A stretch of DNA of 64,000 bases from Acidovorax radicis (GCF_020510705.1 NZ_CP075184.1:4288501-4352500); one strand, 5' to 3'. Numbered from the stretch's first letter, positions 9,565-17,910 are shown. Numbers and translations are program-made. Notes: generated from the sequence alone by a model not told the origin.

Positions 9565-10349
9565 GCCCTCTTGCAAGTTGGCCGATCGATGCCACACACT
9601 ACATCCGTGGCCTACTGACTGATATCGACGACACATTAACCACCGAAGGATCTATCACCGGCGACGCGATGGACGCGTTGGCCCGATTAAAGGCGGTGGG
9701 ACTACACCTTATTCCCATCACGGGTCGCCCGGTCGGATGGAGCGAGCCCTTCGCACTGGCATGGCCCGTTGATATGATCGTGGTCGAAAATGGAGCAGTT
9801 GCGTTGAAGCGCAATTTAACGGGCGGTATCGACAAGTTTTATCAACAGGATGCATCTACGCGCGCGCGAAACTTCTCCCGCATGCAAGAAGTGTTGACCA
9901 ATATTGAAGCGACTGTACCTGGAGCGTTCAGAGCCACCGATTCGGCGGGCCGTGAAACGGACATCGCCATCGACCACAGCGAATTCACCCACCTGCCGCA
10001 GGACGCCATCGACCACGCGGTGCGCATCATGCGCGCTGCAGGCATGAACGCCACCGTGAGCAGCATCCACATCAACGGATGGTTCGGCGCGCACAACAAA
10101 CTCGAGGGCGCCCGCTGGATCGTGCGCGAGCTGCTCGGGCGTGACCTCGATGCCGAGATCGACCGCTGGGTCTATGTGGGCGACTCGACCAACGACCAGC
10201 TCATGTTCCAGCACTTCCCCCACAGCGTGGGCGTGGCCAACATTGCCCGCTTTGTGCCGCAACTGCAACACCTGCCGCGCTATGTGACGCAGGGCGAGCG
10301 CGGCGCCGGGTTTGCCGAGGTGGCGCGGGCCATTCTGGCGGGCCGGTAA
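9561..10349 (+). CDS. HAD-IIB family sugar-phosphate phosphatase
   Basis: 262 aa. HAD motif I DIDDT (residues 21-25) has both nucleophile/acid Asp positions, motif II is in PITGRP, motif III Lys in HNKLEGARW and motif IV in VYVGDSTNDQLMF. The topology resembles the Cof/sucrose-phosphate phosphatase and mannosyl-3-phosphoglycerate phosphatase branch. Substrate is not readable; the operon suggests a step in sugar precursor or lipid-linked sugar metabolism. The start is in an ATGA overlap with the acyltransferase gene. Base composition changes within the gene: the first ~380 bp are like the low-GC operon, the rest like the high-GC chromosome. Confidence 0.85.
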   Translation: MSPLASWPIDATHYIRGLLTDIDDTLTTEGSITGDAMDALARLKAVGLHLIPITGRPVGWSEPFALAWPVDMIVVENGAVALKRNLTGGIDKFYQQDASTRARNFSRMQEVLTNIEATVPGAFRATDSAGRETDIAIDHSEFTHLPQDAIDHAVRIMRAAGMNATVSSIHINGWFGAHNKLEGARWIVRELLGRDLDAEIDRWVYVGDSTNDQLMFQHFPHSVGVANIARFVPQLQHLPRYVTQGERGAGFAEVARAILAGR

Positions 10350-10484
10350 CGCAGCGGGCACTGCCTCTGCAGCACCTCGACCGGGAAACTTTGGTAAGAC
10401 TTACCTCAATCGAGGGGCAACAGCCGCCTCGCATTGGGGAGAGCCGCTTGCCAGAGCCCTGTGCTACACCATTCATTTTTGATA

Positions 10485-10545
10485 AAAACAGGGCATAGCG
10501 CCCGATGGATAAGCGCCAATAGCTATATTTTTTATAGCAAACCAT
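10485..10545. repeat. Dispersed palindromic element, copy 2 (intergenic)
   Basis: GGGCATAGCGCCCGATGGAT followed by AAGCGCCAATAGCTATA. It is a degenerate copy of the window-wide palindrome, located between the convergent HAD and ROK genes. Confidence 0.7.
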
Positions 10546-10563
10546 TCCAACCAGACGCCCTTC

Positions 10564-11805
10564 TCAAGCTTTGAGAAAAATGTCTGTATCCGGCGCAAAG
10601 CAGGTATGTAAAGGCAGCAGCGCCCCGCCCAGCGCCCGGGCGTCCGAGCCCATGGTGCCCAGCTCCAGCCGGGGTGGCTGGTGCAGGCCTTCCCAGTTGT
10701 AGTCGGCCAGCGCGTGGCGGGCGCTTTCGCACAGGGCCTGTAGCAGCTCTGGGGCGGCGGCGCCATCGACCACTACGGCGTCCAGATCCAAAAACGCGGT
10801 GGCAGAGACGATGCAGTGAGCCAGGCCTGCTGCGGCTCGGGCAATCCAGCCCCGGCTGTGTTCCAGCCACGGGGCTTGCAGAACGCGCTTGTCGTAGGCA
10901 GCCATGGGGTCGAGGCCGTGTTCGCGAAAGCGCTGCTCCAGCTCCCACAGCGAGGCCTGGCTGATGAGCTGCGCGGGGGCCTGGCCCGGCTGGGCGGGTG
11001 ACAACGGCAGCGAGGCCACGGCGCCAGCGTTACCGTGCAGGCCGCGGTGCAGGTGCGAGTTGATGACCAGCCCGCCGCCCACAAAGGTGTCCATGAACAG
11101 GTACAGAAAGCTGGGGATGTCGCGCCCACGGCCCTGCAGCAGTTCGGCCACGCAGGCGGCCGAGGTGTCCTTGGCAAAGCTCACGGGCAGCTCGGTCATC
11201 TGCTGCACCTGCTCTGCCAGGTCGATGTTGTTCCAGGCTTCGGATTGCGCCTCGGTGAGCCCCAGCATGCGGTGCCAGCCGCCCAGCTGGAACGGTGCGG
11301 CCACGCCCACCCCCACCACGCGCGAGCGCAGCGGGCCCAGGCCGTCGAGCAGCTGGTTGAGGTGCGTGCGGATGGCGGGCAGTAGCACGTCGATGTCAGG
11401 AAAGGCGTAGTCGAGCACCACGCGCTCGCGCACATGGCCGGTGAAGTCCACCAGCAGCCAGTCGGCGCTGCGGCGGCCGATCTTGATGCCGATGGCGAAT
11501 GCGCCGTCAGGGTTCAGGCCAATGGGCACCGAGGGCTGGCCCACCCGGCCGCGCACGGGGGCCTCGCGGCGCAGCAGCTGGTCTTCGTCGAGCCGCGCGG
11601 TGATGAGGCCGATGGTCTGCGCCGTGAGGCCCGTGACGCGCGCCATCTCGGCTTTGGCCAGGCTGCCGTGGGTGCGCAGGGCTTGCAGCACCACGCGCTC
11701 GTTGAACTGGCGCAGCCCCACGTGGTTGGAGCCGCGCTGGCGCAGCAGGGCTGGGCCGGCGGCAGTGTTGTCAACGGCGGGTGGAGATGCGTCGGTGTCC
11801 AGCAT
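10564..11805 (-). CDS. ROK-family transcriptional regulator (NagC/XylR/Mlc type) of the sugar operon
   Basis: 413 aa. An N-terminal winged helix-turn-helix (FNERVVLQALRTHGSLAKAEMARVTGLTAQTIGLI, residues ~33-68) precedes a ROK sugar-kinase-like domain with FAIGIKIGRRSADWLLVDFTG and GGLVINSHLHRGLHGNAGAV. ROK repressors sense sugars or sugar phosphates. The usual zinc-binding CxCGxxGC cluster is not evident, so it may be a divergent member. It is the last gene of the ABC operon, 13 nt after the mutarotase gene. A plausible operator is the inverted repeat at 15259-15281. Confidence 0.87.
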   Translation of the reverse strand: MLDTDASPPAVDNTAAGPALLRQRGSNHVGLRQFNERVVLQALRTHGSLAKAEMARVTGLTAQTIGLITARLDEDQLLRREAPVRGRVGQPSVPIGLNPDGAFAIGIKIGRRSADWLLVDFTGHVRERVVLDYAFPDIDVLLPAIRTHLNQLLDGLGPLRSRVVGVGVAAPFQLGGWHRMLGLTEAQSEAWNNIDLAEQVQQMTELPVSFAKDTSAACVAELLQGRGRDIPSFLYLFMDTFVGGGLVINSHLHRGLHGNAGAVASLPLSPAQPGQAPAQLISQASLWELEQRFREHGLDPMAAYDKRVLQAPWLEHSRGWIARAAAGLAHCIVSATAFLDLDAVVVDGAAAPELLQALCESARHALADYNWEGLHQPPRLELGTMGSDARALGGALLPLHTCFAPDTDIFLKA

Positions 11806-11818
11806 GGTGATGAAACGA

Positions 11819-12271
11819 TCAGGCGTTCAGAGTGTCGCCGATGACACCCTTGCGCAGCAGGAAGTTGCCCCAGGGCTGCAGCTCTCCCGTCACAACGATC
11901 GCATAGGCCTTTTTGACGCGCTCGTAGAACGCAAAACGCTCCACACCCTCAGCCTGCGCGCTGGCCACGCCCTCGCGCGCCAATATGTCCATGGTTTCGC
12001 GCTGCAGGGCTGAGCGGTAGGGCACCTCGGTGCCACCCACCTGCATGTAAGCCACGGGGTGCGGCACATCCTGCGCCAGGGGCAACACGCTGGCCACCGC
12101 TTGCACGGCACGCGCCATGCCAATGCCGGGCAGGCGCAGCACAGGCTTGCCGATGCCCAGGCTCATGGCGGTGAAGTTGGCGTCGGCCAGCACGATGGCG
12201 TCGTCATGGCCCATCTCGGCCAGCACCTTGAGCAGGTCGGGGGTCAGCAGGGGGTCAATGTTTTTCAGCAT
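11819..12271 (-). CDS. RbsD/FucU-family sugar mutarotase
   Basis: 150 aa, starting MLKNIDPLLTPDLLKVLAEMGHDD, the typical RbsD/FucU N-terminus. The active-site region ILADANF-like (IVLADANFTAMSLG) and a C-terminal Y..VxTGE segment (YAIVVTGELQPWGNFLL) are present. These enzymes interconvert pyranose and furanose or alpha and beta forms so that the kinase receives the right isomer. ATG at 12271 is preferred to an upstream TTG because of the family N-terminus and the 10-nt distance from the ABC ATPase stop. It sits between the transporter and its regulator. Confidence 0.88.
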   Translation of the reverse strand: MLKNIDPLLTPDLLKVLAEMGHDDAIVLADANFTAMSLGIGKPVLRLPGIGMARAVQAVASVLPLAQDVPHPVAYMQVGGTEVPYRSALQRETMDILAREGVASAQAEGVERFAFYERVKKAYAIVVTGELQPWGNFLLRKGVIGDTLNA

Positions 12272-12281
12272 GGCTGCGTCT

Positions 12282-13088
12282 TCAGGCAAGGCATTCGGCG
12301 GGCAGGTCGGACGCCGCCATGGCCCCGGTCATCACGGCCACGGTGTCACTCATGCTGATCTTCTTGGGGTTGACCACCGCCGCACGCTTGCCCAGGCGGG
12401 CGATGTGGATGCGGTCGGCAATCTCGAACACATGGGGCATGTTGTGGCTGATGAGGATGACGGGCAGGCCCTTGTCGCGCACTCGGCGGATCAGCTCCAG
12501 CACCATGTTGCCTTCCTTCACGCCGAGGGCGGCGGTGGGTTCATCCATGATGACAACATGGCGCGCAAACGCTGCCGCCCGCGCCACGGCCACGCACTGG
12601 CGCTGGCCGCCAGAGAGTGTCTCCACCGCCTGCGTCATGGAGCGGATGCCGACCTTGAGCTCGGCCATGCGGGCCACGCTTTCTTCGAGCATCTTTTTCT
12701 TGTCGAGCATGCGCAGCGCACTGCCCAGCAGTCCGGGTCGGCGCAGTTCGCGGCCCAGAAACAGGTTCTCGGCAATGGTCATGGCCGGGGCCACGGCCAG
12801 GTCCTGGTACACGGTTTCGATGCCCGCGCGGCGCGCGTCGATGGGGCTCTTGAACTGGATGCGCTGGCCGTCGAGCAGGATCTCGCCTTCGTCGGGCACG
12901 GTGGCGCCCGACAGCGCCTTGATAAGGCTCGATTTTCCCGCGCCGTTGTCGCCGATCACAGCCAGGATTTCACCGGCGCGCAGCTCAAAGTCGGCGCCGT
13001 CGAGTGCAGTAACTTGGCCGTAGCGCTTGACCAGCCCTTTGGCCTGCATGACCAGCGGGGCGTTCGTTGTGTAGGTGGAGTTGGTCAT
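12282..13088 (-). CDS. frcA: Sugar ABC transporter ATP-binding protein (FrcA-like, single nucleotide-binding domain)
   Basis: 268 aa. Walker A GDNGAGKSS, Q-loop VYQDLAV, signature LSGGQRQCVAVARA and Walker B VVIMDEPTAALG are all present. It has only one ATPase domain, unlike RbsA/XylG, which have two; this is the FrcA form in which the protein presumably works as a homodimer. ATG at 13088 (MTNSTYTT) lies 2 nt after the permease stop. It energises the import complex with the permease and binding protein encoded upstream. The fructose assignment is inferred from binding-protein similarity and the neighbouring kinase. Confidence 0.9.
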   Translation of the reverse strand: MTNSTYTTNAPLVMQAKGLVKRYGQVTALDGADFELRAGEILAVIGDNGAGKSSLIKALSGATVPDEGEILLDGQRIQFKSPIDARRAGIETVYQDLAVAPAMTIAENLFLGRELRRPGLLGSALRMLDKKKMLEESVARMAELKVGIRSMTQAVETLSGGQRQCVAVARAAAFARHVVIMDEPTAALGVKEGNMVLELIRRVRDKGLPVILISHNMPHVFEIADRIHIARLGKRAAVVNPKKISMSDTVAVMTGAMAASDLPAECLA

Positions 13089-13090
13089 GA

Positions 13091-14050
13091 TCAACGCACT
13101 CCTTTGCGCGAGAGTTGGTCGGTGGCCACGGCCAGGATCACGAGTATGCCGGTCACCAGGATCTGGTACACCGACGACACACCCATGAGCGTGAGCCCAT
13201 TGCGGAACACGCCCACAATCAGCGCCCCCACCAGCGTGCCCAAAATCATGCCGCGCCCGCCAAATAGGCTGGTGCCGCCCAGCACCACGGCGCTGATGGC
13301 GTCGAGGTTTTCGGTCTGGCCCGCGTTCGGGTCACCCGCGCCGGTGCGGGCCACCGACAGCACCGACGCGATGCCGTAGAACAGGCCCGCCAGCACATAC
13401 ACGCCCAGCAGCACCTTGTCGGTGGCAATGCCGGTGAGGCGCGTGGCCTCGGGGCTGTTGCCCACGGCGTAGACATGGCGGCCGGGCGCGGTCTCGCGCA
13501 GCGCAAACCAGGTGACGAGGTACAGCACCAGCATGAGCACCGCGCCCCAGACGATGGCGGTCTGCCCCAGCTGGAAGGTGTTGCCCAGTGCGGTCATGCC
13601 AGCGGGGATGTCGGTGATGGTCTGCGCGCCCGAGTACAGCTGCGTGGCGGCAAACGCGATGTTGAGCGTGCCCAGCGTCACGATGAAGGGCGGCAGCTTG
13701 ATCTTGGTGACGAGCAGGCCGTTGATCAACCCGAACAGCATGGTCACCGCCATGCCGCAGGCAATCGCCACGGGCGCCGACAGGCCGTAGTCCGCCGCCA
13801 TCTTGGTCATCACGATGCCGCCCAGCGCCATGACCATGCCACACGACAGGTCGATACCTGCCGTGAGGATGACCAGCGTCTGGCCGATGGCAATGACCGC
13901 CACCACCATGACCTGCTGCAGGATGAGCGCGAAGTTCTGCGCCGACAGAAAGCGCTCACTCTGCGTGGCAAAAAAGACGCACGCCAGAATCAGCGCAATG
14001 AACGGCCCCAGCGTGGCCAGTGGCGGTAGTTTGGAAGCGGTCGAGGACAT
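13091..14050 (-). CDS. frcC: Sugar ABC transporter permease (RbsC/FrcC family)
   Basis: 319 aa with 8-10 transmembrane helices. Family features include IGQTLVILTAGIDLSCGMVMALGG, VTLGTLNIAFAATQLYSG and the EAA-like GRHVYAVGNSPEATRLTGI, with VVLGGTSLFGGRGMILGTLVGALI near the C-terminus. It forms the inner-membrane channel of the importer. It is separated from the binding-protein gene by 81 nt containing a hairpin and is followed 2 nt later by the ATPase gene. Confidence 0.93.
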   Translation of the reverse strand: MSSTASKLPPLATLGPFIALILACVFFATQSERFLSAQNFALILQQVMVVAVIAIGQTLVILTAGIDLSCGMVMALGGIVMTKMAADYGLSAPVAIACGMAVTMLFGLINGLLVTKIKLPPFIVTLGTLNIAFAATQLYSGAQTITDIPAGMTALGNTFQLGQTAIVWGAVLMLVLYLVTWFALRETAPGRHVYAVGNSPEATRLTGIATDKVLLGVYVLAGLFYGIASVLSVARTGAGDPNAGQTENLDAISAVVLGGTSLFGGRGMILGTLVGALIVGVFRNGLTLMGVSSVYQILVTGILVILAVATDQLSRKGVR

Positions 14051-14082
14051 GGCGGCTCCGTGCGGGTGGACAAAGGTGGCGC

Positions 14083-14110
14083 TCAGGCAGGCCCGTTGCG
14101 GCTTGCCTGA
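14083..14110 (-). other. Intercistronic hairpin between binding-protein and permease genes
   Basis: TCAGGCA...TGCCTGA outer stem with an inner GGCC/GGCT extension, giving about 11 pairs. Such stems commonly protect the abundant upstream binding-protein mRNA from 3' decay and lower expression of the permease. There is no U-run, so it is probably not a full terminator. Confidence 0.55.
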
Positions 14111-14131
14111 CGCCTATTCAGCAGAGGCGGC

Positions 14132-15145
14132 TTACTTGGCTCCCCAGCACAGGTCGGTGCCGGTCTTCACATCCTTGCCATCCACGCCCGCCATGGGCTT
14201 GGCAGCGATCAGCGTCACGCCCGTGTCGGTGTAGCCGCTGACCTTTTTGCCGGTCTTGGCATATTCCACGCCGGCCGCCACGCCCATCGCCGCCATGCGC
14301 AGCGGGTACTGCTGGCTGGTGGCGGCAATCACGCCCTTGCCCACGTCGGCAATGCCTGCGCAGCCGCCGTCCACCGAGACAATGATGGCGTTTTTGTCTT
14401 TGCCTGCGGCCTTGAGGGCGTTGTAGGCACCGGCCGCTGCGGGCTCGTTGATGGTGTAGACGAGGTTGATGTCGGGGTTCTTCTGCAGGCAGTTTTCCAT
14501 GCCCGTCTGGCCCTTGGCGCGGTCGCCAAAGCTGTCGGCCATGCACACCACCTCGGCGGGGCGCGACAGCTCGTTGCTCTTGGCATCGTTGGCCTGCAGG
14601 CCAAAGCCCTTCAAAAAGCCGTTGTGCCGCTGCGCGCCCACCGGGTGGCCGGGGTGCAGGTCCAGCATCGCAATCACGGGCTTCTTGCCCGCCAGCGCGG
14701 CCTTGGCGTACTGGCCGATCAGTTCGCCCGCCTTGTAGTTGTCGGTGGCAAACAGCGCGTCGGTGGCGTCCGCAGGCTCCGTGGGGCTGTCCAGCGCAAT
14801 CACCATCACGCCGCGCGCCTGCGCCTTCTTGATGGCGGGCACGATGGCCTTGGCGTCGCTGGAGGTGATGAGGATGGTCTTGGCGCCTGCGGCGATCAGG
14901 TTCTCCATGGCCGTGACCTGGCCCGCGTTGTCGCCGTCGGTCTTGCCCGCCGCCGACACCACCTTGGCGCCCAGCTTCTTGGCCTCGGCCGTGGCGCCCT
15001 CTTTCATCTTCACGAAGAAGGGGTTGGTCTCGGTCTTGGTGATGAGGCCGATCACGGGCTCGGACGCCTGTGCCTGGGCCAGGCCACAGGCCAGGGCTCC
15101 AGTGAGGGCAAGGGCAGAAAGCGCGAAGGCGGGGGTGCGTTGCAT
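14132..15145 (-). CDS. frcB: Sugar ABC transporter periplasmic substrate-binding protein (FrcB-like)
   Basis: 337 aa with a signal peptide ending in ALACGLAQAQA (cleavage about residue 27). The mature part is a Peripla_BP_4 fold: VIGLITKTETNPFFVKMKEGA, then VMVIALDSPTE and IIVSVDGGCAGIADVGKGVIAATSQQYP. The DGGCAG...ATSQQYP stretch is what I recall from FrcB of Sinorhizobium, hence the tentative fructose call; ribose or mannose remain possible. First gene of the operon, with a good Shine-Dalgarno (GGAGAC). It is divergent from the sugar kinase and shares a compact control region with it. Confidence 0.9.
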   Translation of the reverse strand: MQRTPAFALSALALTGALACGLAQAQASEPVIGLITKTETNPFFVKMKEGATAEAKKLGAKVVSAAGKTDGDNAGQVTAMENLIAAGAKTILITSSDAKAIVPAIKKAQARGVMVIALDSPTEPADATDALFATDNYKAGELIGQYAKAALAGKKPVIAMLDLHPGHPVGAQRHNGFLKGFGLQANDAKSNELSRPAEVVCMADSFGDRAKGQTGMENCLQKNPDINLVYTINEPAAAGAYNALKAAGKDKNAIIVSVDGGCAGIADVGKGVIAATSQQYPLRMAAMGVAAGVEYAKTGKKVSGYTDTGVTLIAAKPMAGVDGKDVKTGTDLCWGAK

Positions 15146-15218
15146 GGCGTTGTCTCCGGTTTTTGGGATGGCAGATTCCTGTCGGCCCTGTGCTGCGCGG
15201 CTGGCAGGTGAACCACTC

Positions 15219-15247
15219 TTGTCGGGTGGATGGGATCGAACTATAGT
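15219..15247 (+). promoter_or_regulatory. Promoter of the PfkB sugar kinase
   Basis: TTGTCG (15219-15224), 17-bp spacer, TATAGT (15242-15247). The -10 lies within the self-complementary octamer ACTATAGT, so the same bases can serve the opposite strand. Confidence 0.6.
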
Positions 15248-15269
15248 GGCCTCAAAGTTAATAAATCAA
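15240..15269 (-). promoter_or_regulatory. Promoter of the ABC transporter operon
   Basis: Minus-strand TTGATT (15269-15264), 18-bp spacer and TATAGT (15245-15240). It overlaps the kinase promoter at its -10 element, and its -35 lies in the putative operator. Confidence 0.5.
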
Positions 15270-15281
15270 GTGGATTTACTT
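15259..15281. promoter_or_regulatory. Putative ROK operator
   Basis: Inverted repeat TAATAAATC - 5 nt - GATTTACTT with 7 of 9 positions matched. It ends directly before the kinase ATG and covers the -35 of the transporter promoter, so one repressor could block both directions. Confidence 0.5.
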
Positions 15282-16319
15282 ATGGTTTTCCCTATTTATT
15301 CCACCGACTCCACCCCAGCCTGCACAGCGCTGCCGCTGCGGGTAGCCACAGCGGGCGAAGCCTTGTTTGACCTGATCGAAGAGCCCGATGGCCGCCTCCA
15401 GCCCTGCGCAGGCGGCGCGGTCTACAACCTCACGCGGGCGCTGGGTTTGCAAGGGGTGGGCACGCTGTACCTCAACCCGCTGTCGGGCGACCTGCTGGGG
15501 CGGCAGCTGGCGCACGGCCTGCACGATGCAGGCGTGGCCCTGGCCTCCAGCGCCCCGGTGCGTGCGCCCAGTGCGCTGGCGCTGGCTGCGCTGGATGCCG
15601 AGGGCAAGGCCAGCTACAGCTTTTACCGCGATGGGGTGGCCGACCGCCAGGTGACGGCTGCGGCGCTGATTGCCGCCTGTGCGGCCCAGCCCAGCCTGCA
15701 AGTGGTGGCCACGGGCTGCCTGGCGCTGGTGGCGCAGGACGCTGCCATCTACCAACCCTGGCTGGCAGCGCAGCGCGCAGCGGGCCGCATGGTGGTGGTG
15801 GATGCCAACCTGCGCCTGTCGGCCGTGGACGATGCCAACGCCTACCGCGCCAACGTGATGGCCGCCCTGCGCCACGCCCACCTCATCAAGGTGAGCGACG
15901 ACGACCTGGAGGCGCTGGCCATTCCAGGCGCCAATGCGCTGGAGCGCGCCCACTACCTGCAGCAACAGACGCAGGCCCAATGGCTGGCACTGACCCTGGG
16001 GCCTGGCGGTGCCTGGCTGCTGCAGCGTGATGGGCTGGCTGTGCATGCGCGCGAGCAGGCACCGATCACGGTGGTGGACACCGTGGGTGCGGGTGACTGT
16101 TTTCTGGCGGGGTTGATCACCGCCTGGCTGTCAGGGCCCGAGCGTGGGGAGGAAGCGGGGGCCCGTCGTGCGGAGGGCTTGATGGCTCCGGTCACCGAAG
16201 CCCGGTTGCGCGCCATGCTGCTCCACGCGCTGGCCAGTGCCGGCCACTGCGTGGAGCGCGCGGGCTGCACGCCGCCGCGTTACGAGGAAGTGCGCGAAAG
16301 GCTGGCGTTGCGGCGCTGA
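15282..16319 (+). CDS. frcK: PfkB-family carbohydrate kinase (probable fructokinase)
   Basis: 346 aa. PfkB signatures: an N-terminal glycine pair in CAGGAVYNLTRALGLQG and the C-terminal motif with catalytic Asp, VDTVGAGDCFLAGLI (DTxGAGD). These kinases phosphorylate fructose, ribose or related sugars at a primary hydroxyl. ATG at 15282 has GGA 8 nt upstream and follows the operator immediately; a longer open frame upstream runs through the control region and is not credible. It is divergent from the sugar ABC operon, with which it would form an uptake-plus-phosphorylation unit. Confidence 0.88.
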   Translation: MVFPIYSTDSTPACTALPLRVATAGEALFDLIEEPDGRLQPCAGGAVYNLTRALGLQGVGTLYLNPLSGDLLGRQLAHGLHDAGVALASSAPVRAPSALALAALDAEGKASYSFYRDGVADRQVTAAALIAACAAQPSLQVVATGCLALVAQDAAIYQPWLAAQRAAGRMVVVDANLRLSAVDDANAYRANVMAALRHAHLIKVSDDDLEALAIPGANALERAHYLQQQTQAQWLALTLGPGGAWLLQRDGLAVHAREQAPITVVDTVGAGDCFLAGLITAWLSGPERGEEAGARRAEGLMAPVTEARLRAMLLHALASAGHCVERAGCTPPRYEEVRERLALRR

Positions 16320-16343
16320 GCGACCGCAGCGGGCCGGTAGCCC

Positions 16344-17828
16344 TTACTCAGCCGGCTTGGCTGCCGGTTTACGGGCTCGGCTGCGAGGACGGGCAGCGGG
16401 TGCCTTGGCGGGTGTGGCGCCTTCTGACTCGGCGGCGGAGGCCTCGGGAGCGGCAGCGGGAGATTCGGCATGGGTCGCATCGCCCGCATCCCCTCCAGCA
16501 CGCGCGCTGCGGGCACGGGACGCGGCGGCCTTGCGGGGGCTGGCGCCGGACTTGGTGCCGTCGCCACTGCGCGCGCGGCTGCGACGAGGGGGCGCAGCTT
16601 CGGGGCCATCGGCCTCGATGGATGCACCGCCTTCCGGCGTGTCCTCACCTTCTTCCACTTCGGAGCGCAGCTCTGGTTGCGGGGGGGTGTCAATCACCGC
16701 CTCTGGGGCCACGGGCTGGCTGAAGTAGCGGCTGGCGGGGCGCTCAGCGGGAGTATCGGCCTGCTCAGACTCAGGGTATTCGCTGCGCTGCGTGGGGCGA
16801 GTGTCTACGCGGTCTGCGCGGTCCGCGCCCTCACCGCGACGCCCTCGGCTACGGCCCGAAGCGCCATGGCCTTCGCCTCCATCCGAATGCAGATCAGGCA
16901 CCGTCGCCACGGCATGAAAGTCATGCCGCGTGGCACCGCCTTGGTTGGCGCGCTCACCCGCCCCTTCAGGCCGCGCGGGCGCGGCTGCGGCACTCGGCCC
17001 ACCATGGCTGCGGAACACATATGCGCCCGATTTTTCATCGCGCCCAAACTCCAGCAGCCCGCGCGCCTGCGCTTCCTCCAGCAGGTTGCCAAAGGTGCGG
17101 AAGCCATAGCGGCCTTCGCTGAAATCGGGCTTGCGGCGCTTGATGGCTTCCTTGAGCACCGAGGCCCAGATCTTGCCGGTGTCGCCCCGCTCGGACAGCA
17201 GGGCCTCGAAGGTCTCCACGGCCAGCTCCACGCCCTGGGTGCGGCGCGCGTCCTGGCTTTCCTTGCGGCTGCGCTCTTCTTCGGGGCTGCGGCGTGGGGC
17301 GGGTGGACTGTTGGTGCCAGGGTTCTGACGGCGGGCCTGGGCGCGCTGGTTCTCACGCACCAGGTCGTCATAAAAGATGAATTCGTCGCAGTTGGCAATC
17401 AGCAGGTCGGAGGTGGATTGCTTCACGCCCACGCCGATCACCTGCTTGTTGTTCTCGCGCAGCTTGGAGACCAGGGGCGAAAAGTCCGAATCGCCGCTGA
17501 TGATGACGAAGGTGTTGACGTGCGACTTGGTGTAGCAGAGGTCCAGCGCGTCCACCACCAGGCGGATGTCCGCCGAGTTTTTGCCCGACTGGCGCACATG
17601 GGGGATCTCGATCAGCTCGAAATTCGCCTCATGCATGGTGGCCTTGAAGCCCTTGTAGCGCTCCCAGTCGCAATAGGCCTTCTTGACCACGATGGAGCCC
17701 TTGAGCAGCAGGCGCTCCAGGATGGGCTTGATGTCGAACTTTTCGTACTGCGCATCGCGCACGCCCAGGGCGACGTTTTCAAAGTCGCAAAACAGGGCCA
17801 TGCTGATGCTGTCGGAGGGGGATGCCAT
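16344..17828 (-). CDS. NYN-domain putative ribonuclease with OST-HTH/LOTUS domain and disordered tail
   Basis: 494 aa. Residues ~9-150 form a PIN-like NYN nuclease domain: LFCDFENV (Asp15), GKNSADIRLVVDALDLCY and FVIISGDSDFSPLVSKLREN provide the acidic metal-binding set. Residues ~195-270 (VELAVETFEALLSERG ... KIWASVLKEAIKRRKPDFSEGRYGFRTFGNLLEEA) match the OST-HTH/LOTUS RNA-binding fold. The remaining ~220 residues are Arg/Ala/Pro-rich and end in a basic tail (RPRSRARKPAAKPAE). ATG at 17828 (MASPSD) is chosen over an upstream TTG. An RNA-related role is likely; the substrate is unknown. Confidence 0.85.
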   Translation of the reverse strand: MASPSDSISMALFCDFENVALGVRDAQYEKFDIKPILERLLLKGSIVVKKAYCDWERYKGFKATMHEANFELIEIPHVRQSGKNSADIRLVVDALDLCYTKSHVNTFVIISGDSDFSPLVSKLRENNKQVIGVGVKQSTSDLLIANCDEFIFYDDLVRENQRAQARRQNPGTNSPPAPRRSPEEERSRKESQDARRTQGVELAVETFEALLSERGDTGKIWASVLKEAIKRRKPDFSEGRYGFRTFGNLLEEAQARGLLEFGRDEKSGAYVFRSHGGPSAAAAPARPEGAGERANQGGATRHDFHAVATVPDLHSDGGEGHGASGRSRGRRGEGADRADRVDTRPTQRSEYPESEQADTPAERPASRYFSQPVAPEAVIDTPPQPELRSEVEEGEDTPEGGASIEADGPEAAPPRRSRARSGDGTKSGASPRKAAASRARSARAGGDAGDATHAESPAAAPEASAAESEGATPAKAPAARPRSRARKPAAKPAE

Positions 17829-17910
17829 AAAAGATGCTCGCGGTGTTCCGTTCAATGTTGGGACGAATCATCACACGGAACGCTTCGCCCCCCCTCCCAG
17901 AGGCCAACAC

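Noticed and set aside
10388..10404. GGTAAGACTTACC palindrome, GntR-like, after the HAD gene
   Set aside because: It lies at the 3' end between convergent genes with no promoter to control; the length is compatible with chance or a short transcript-end hairpin.
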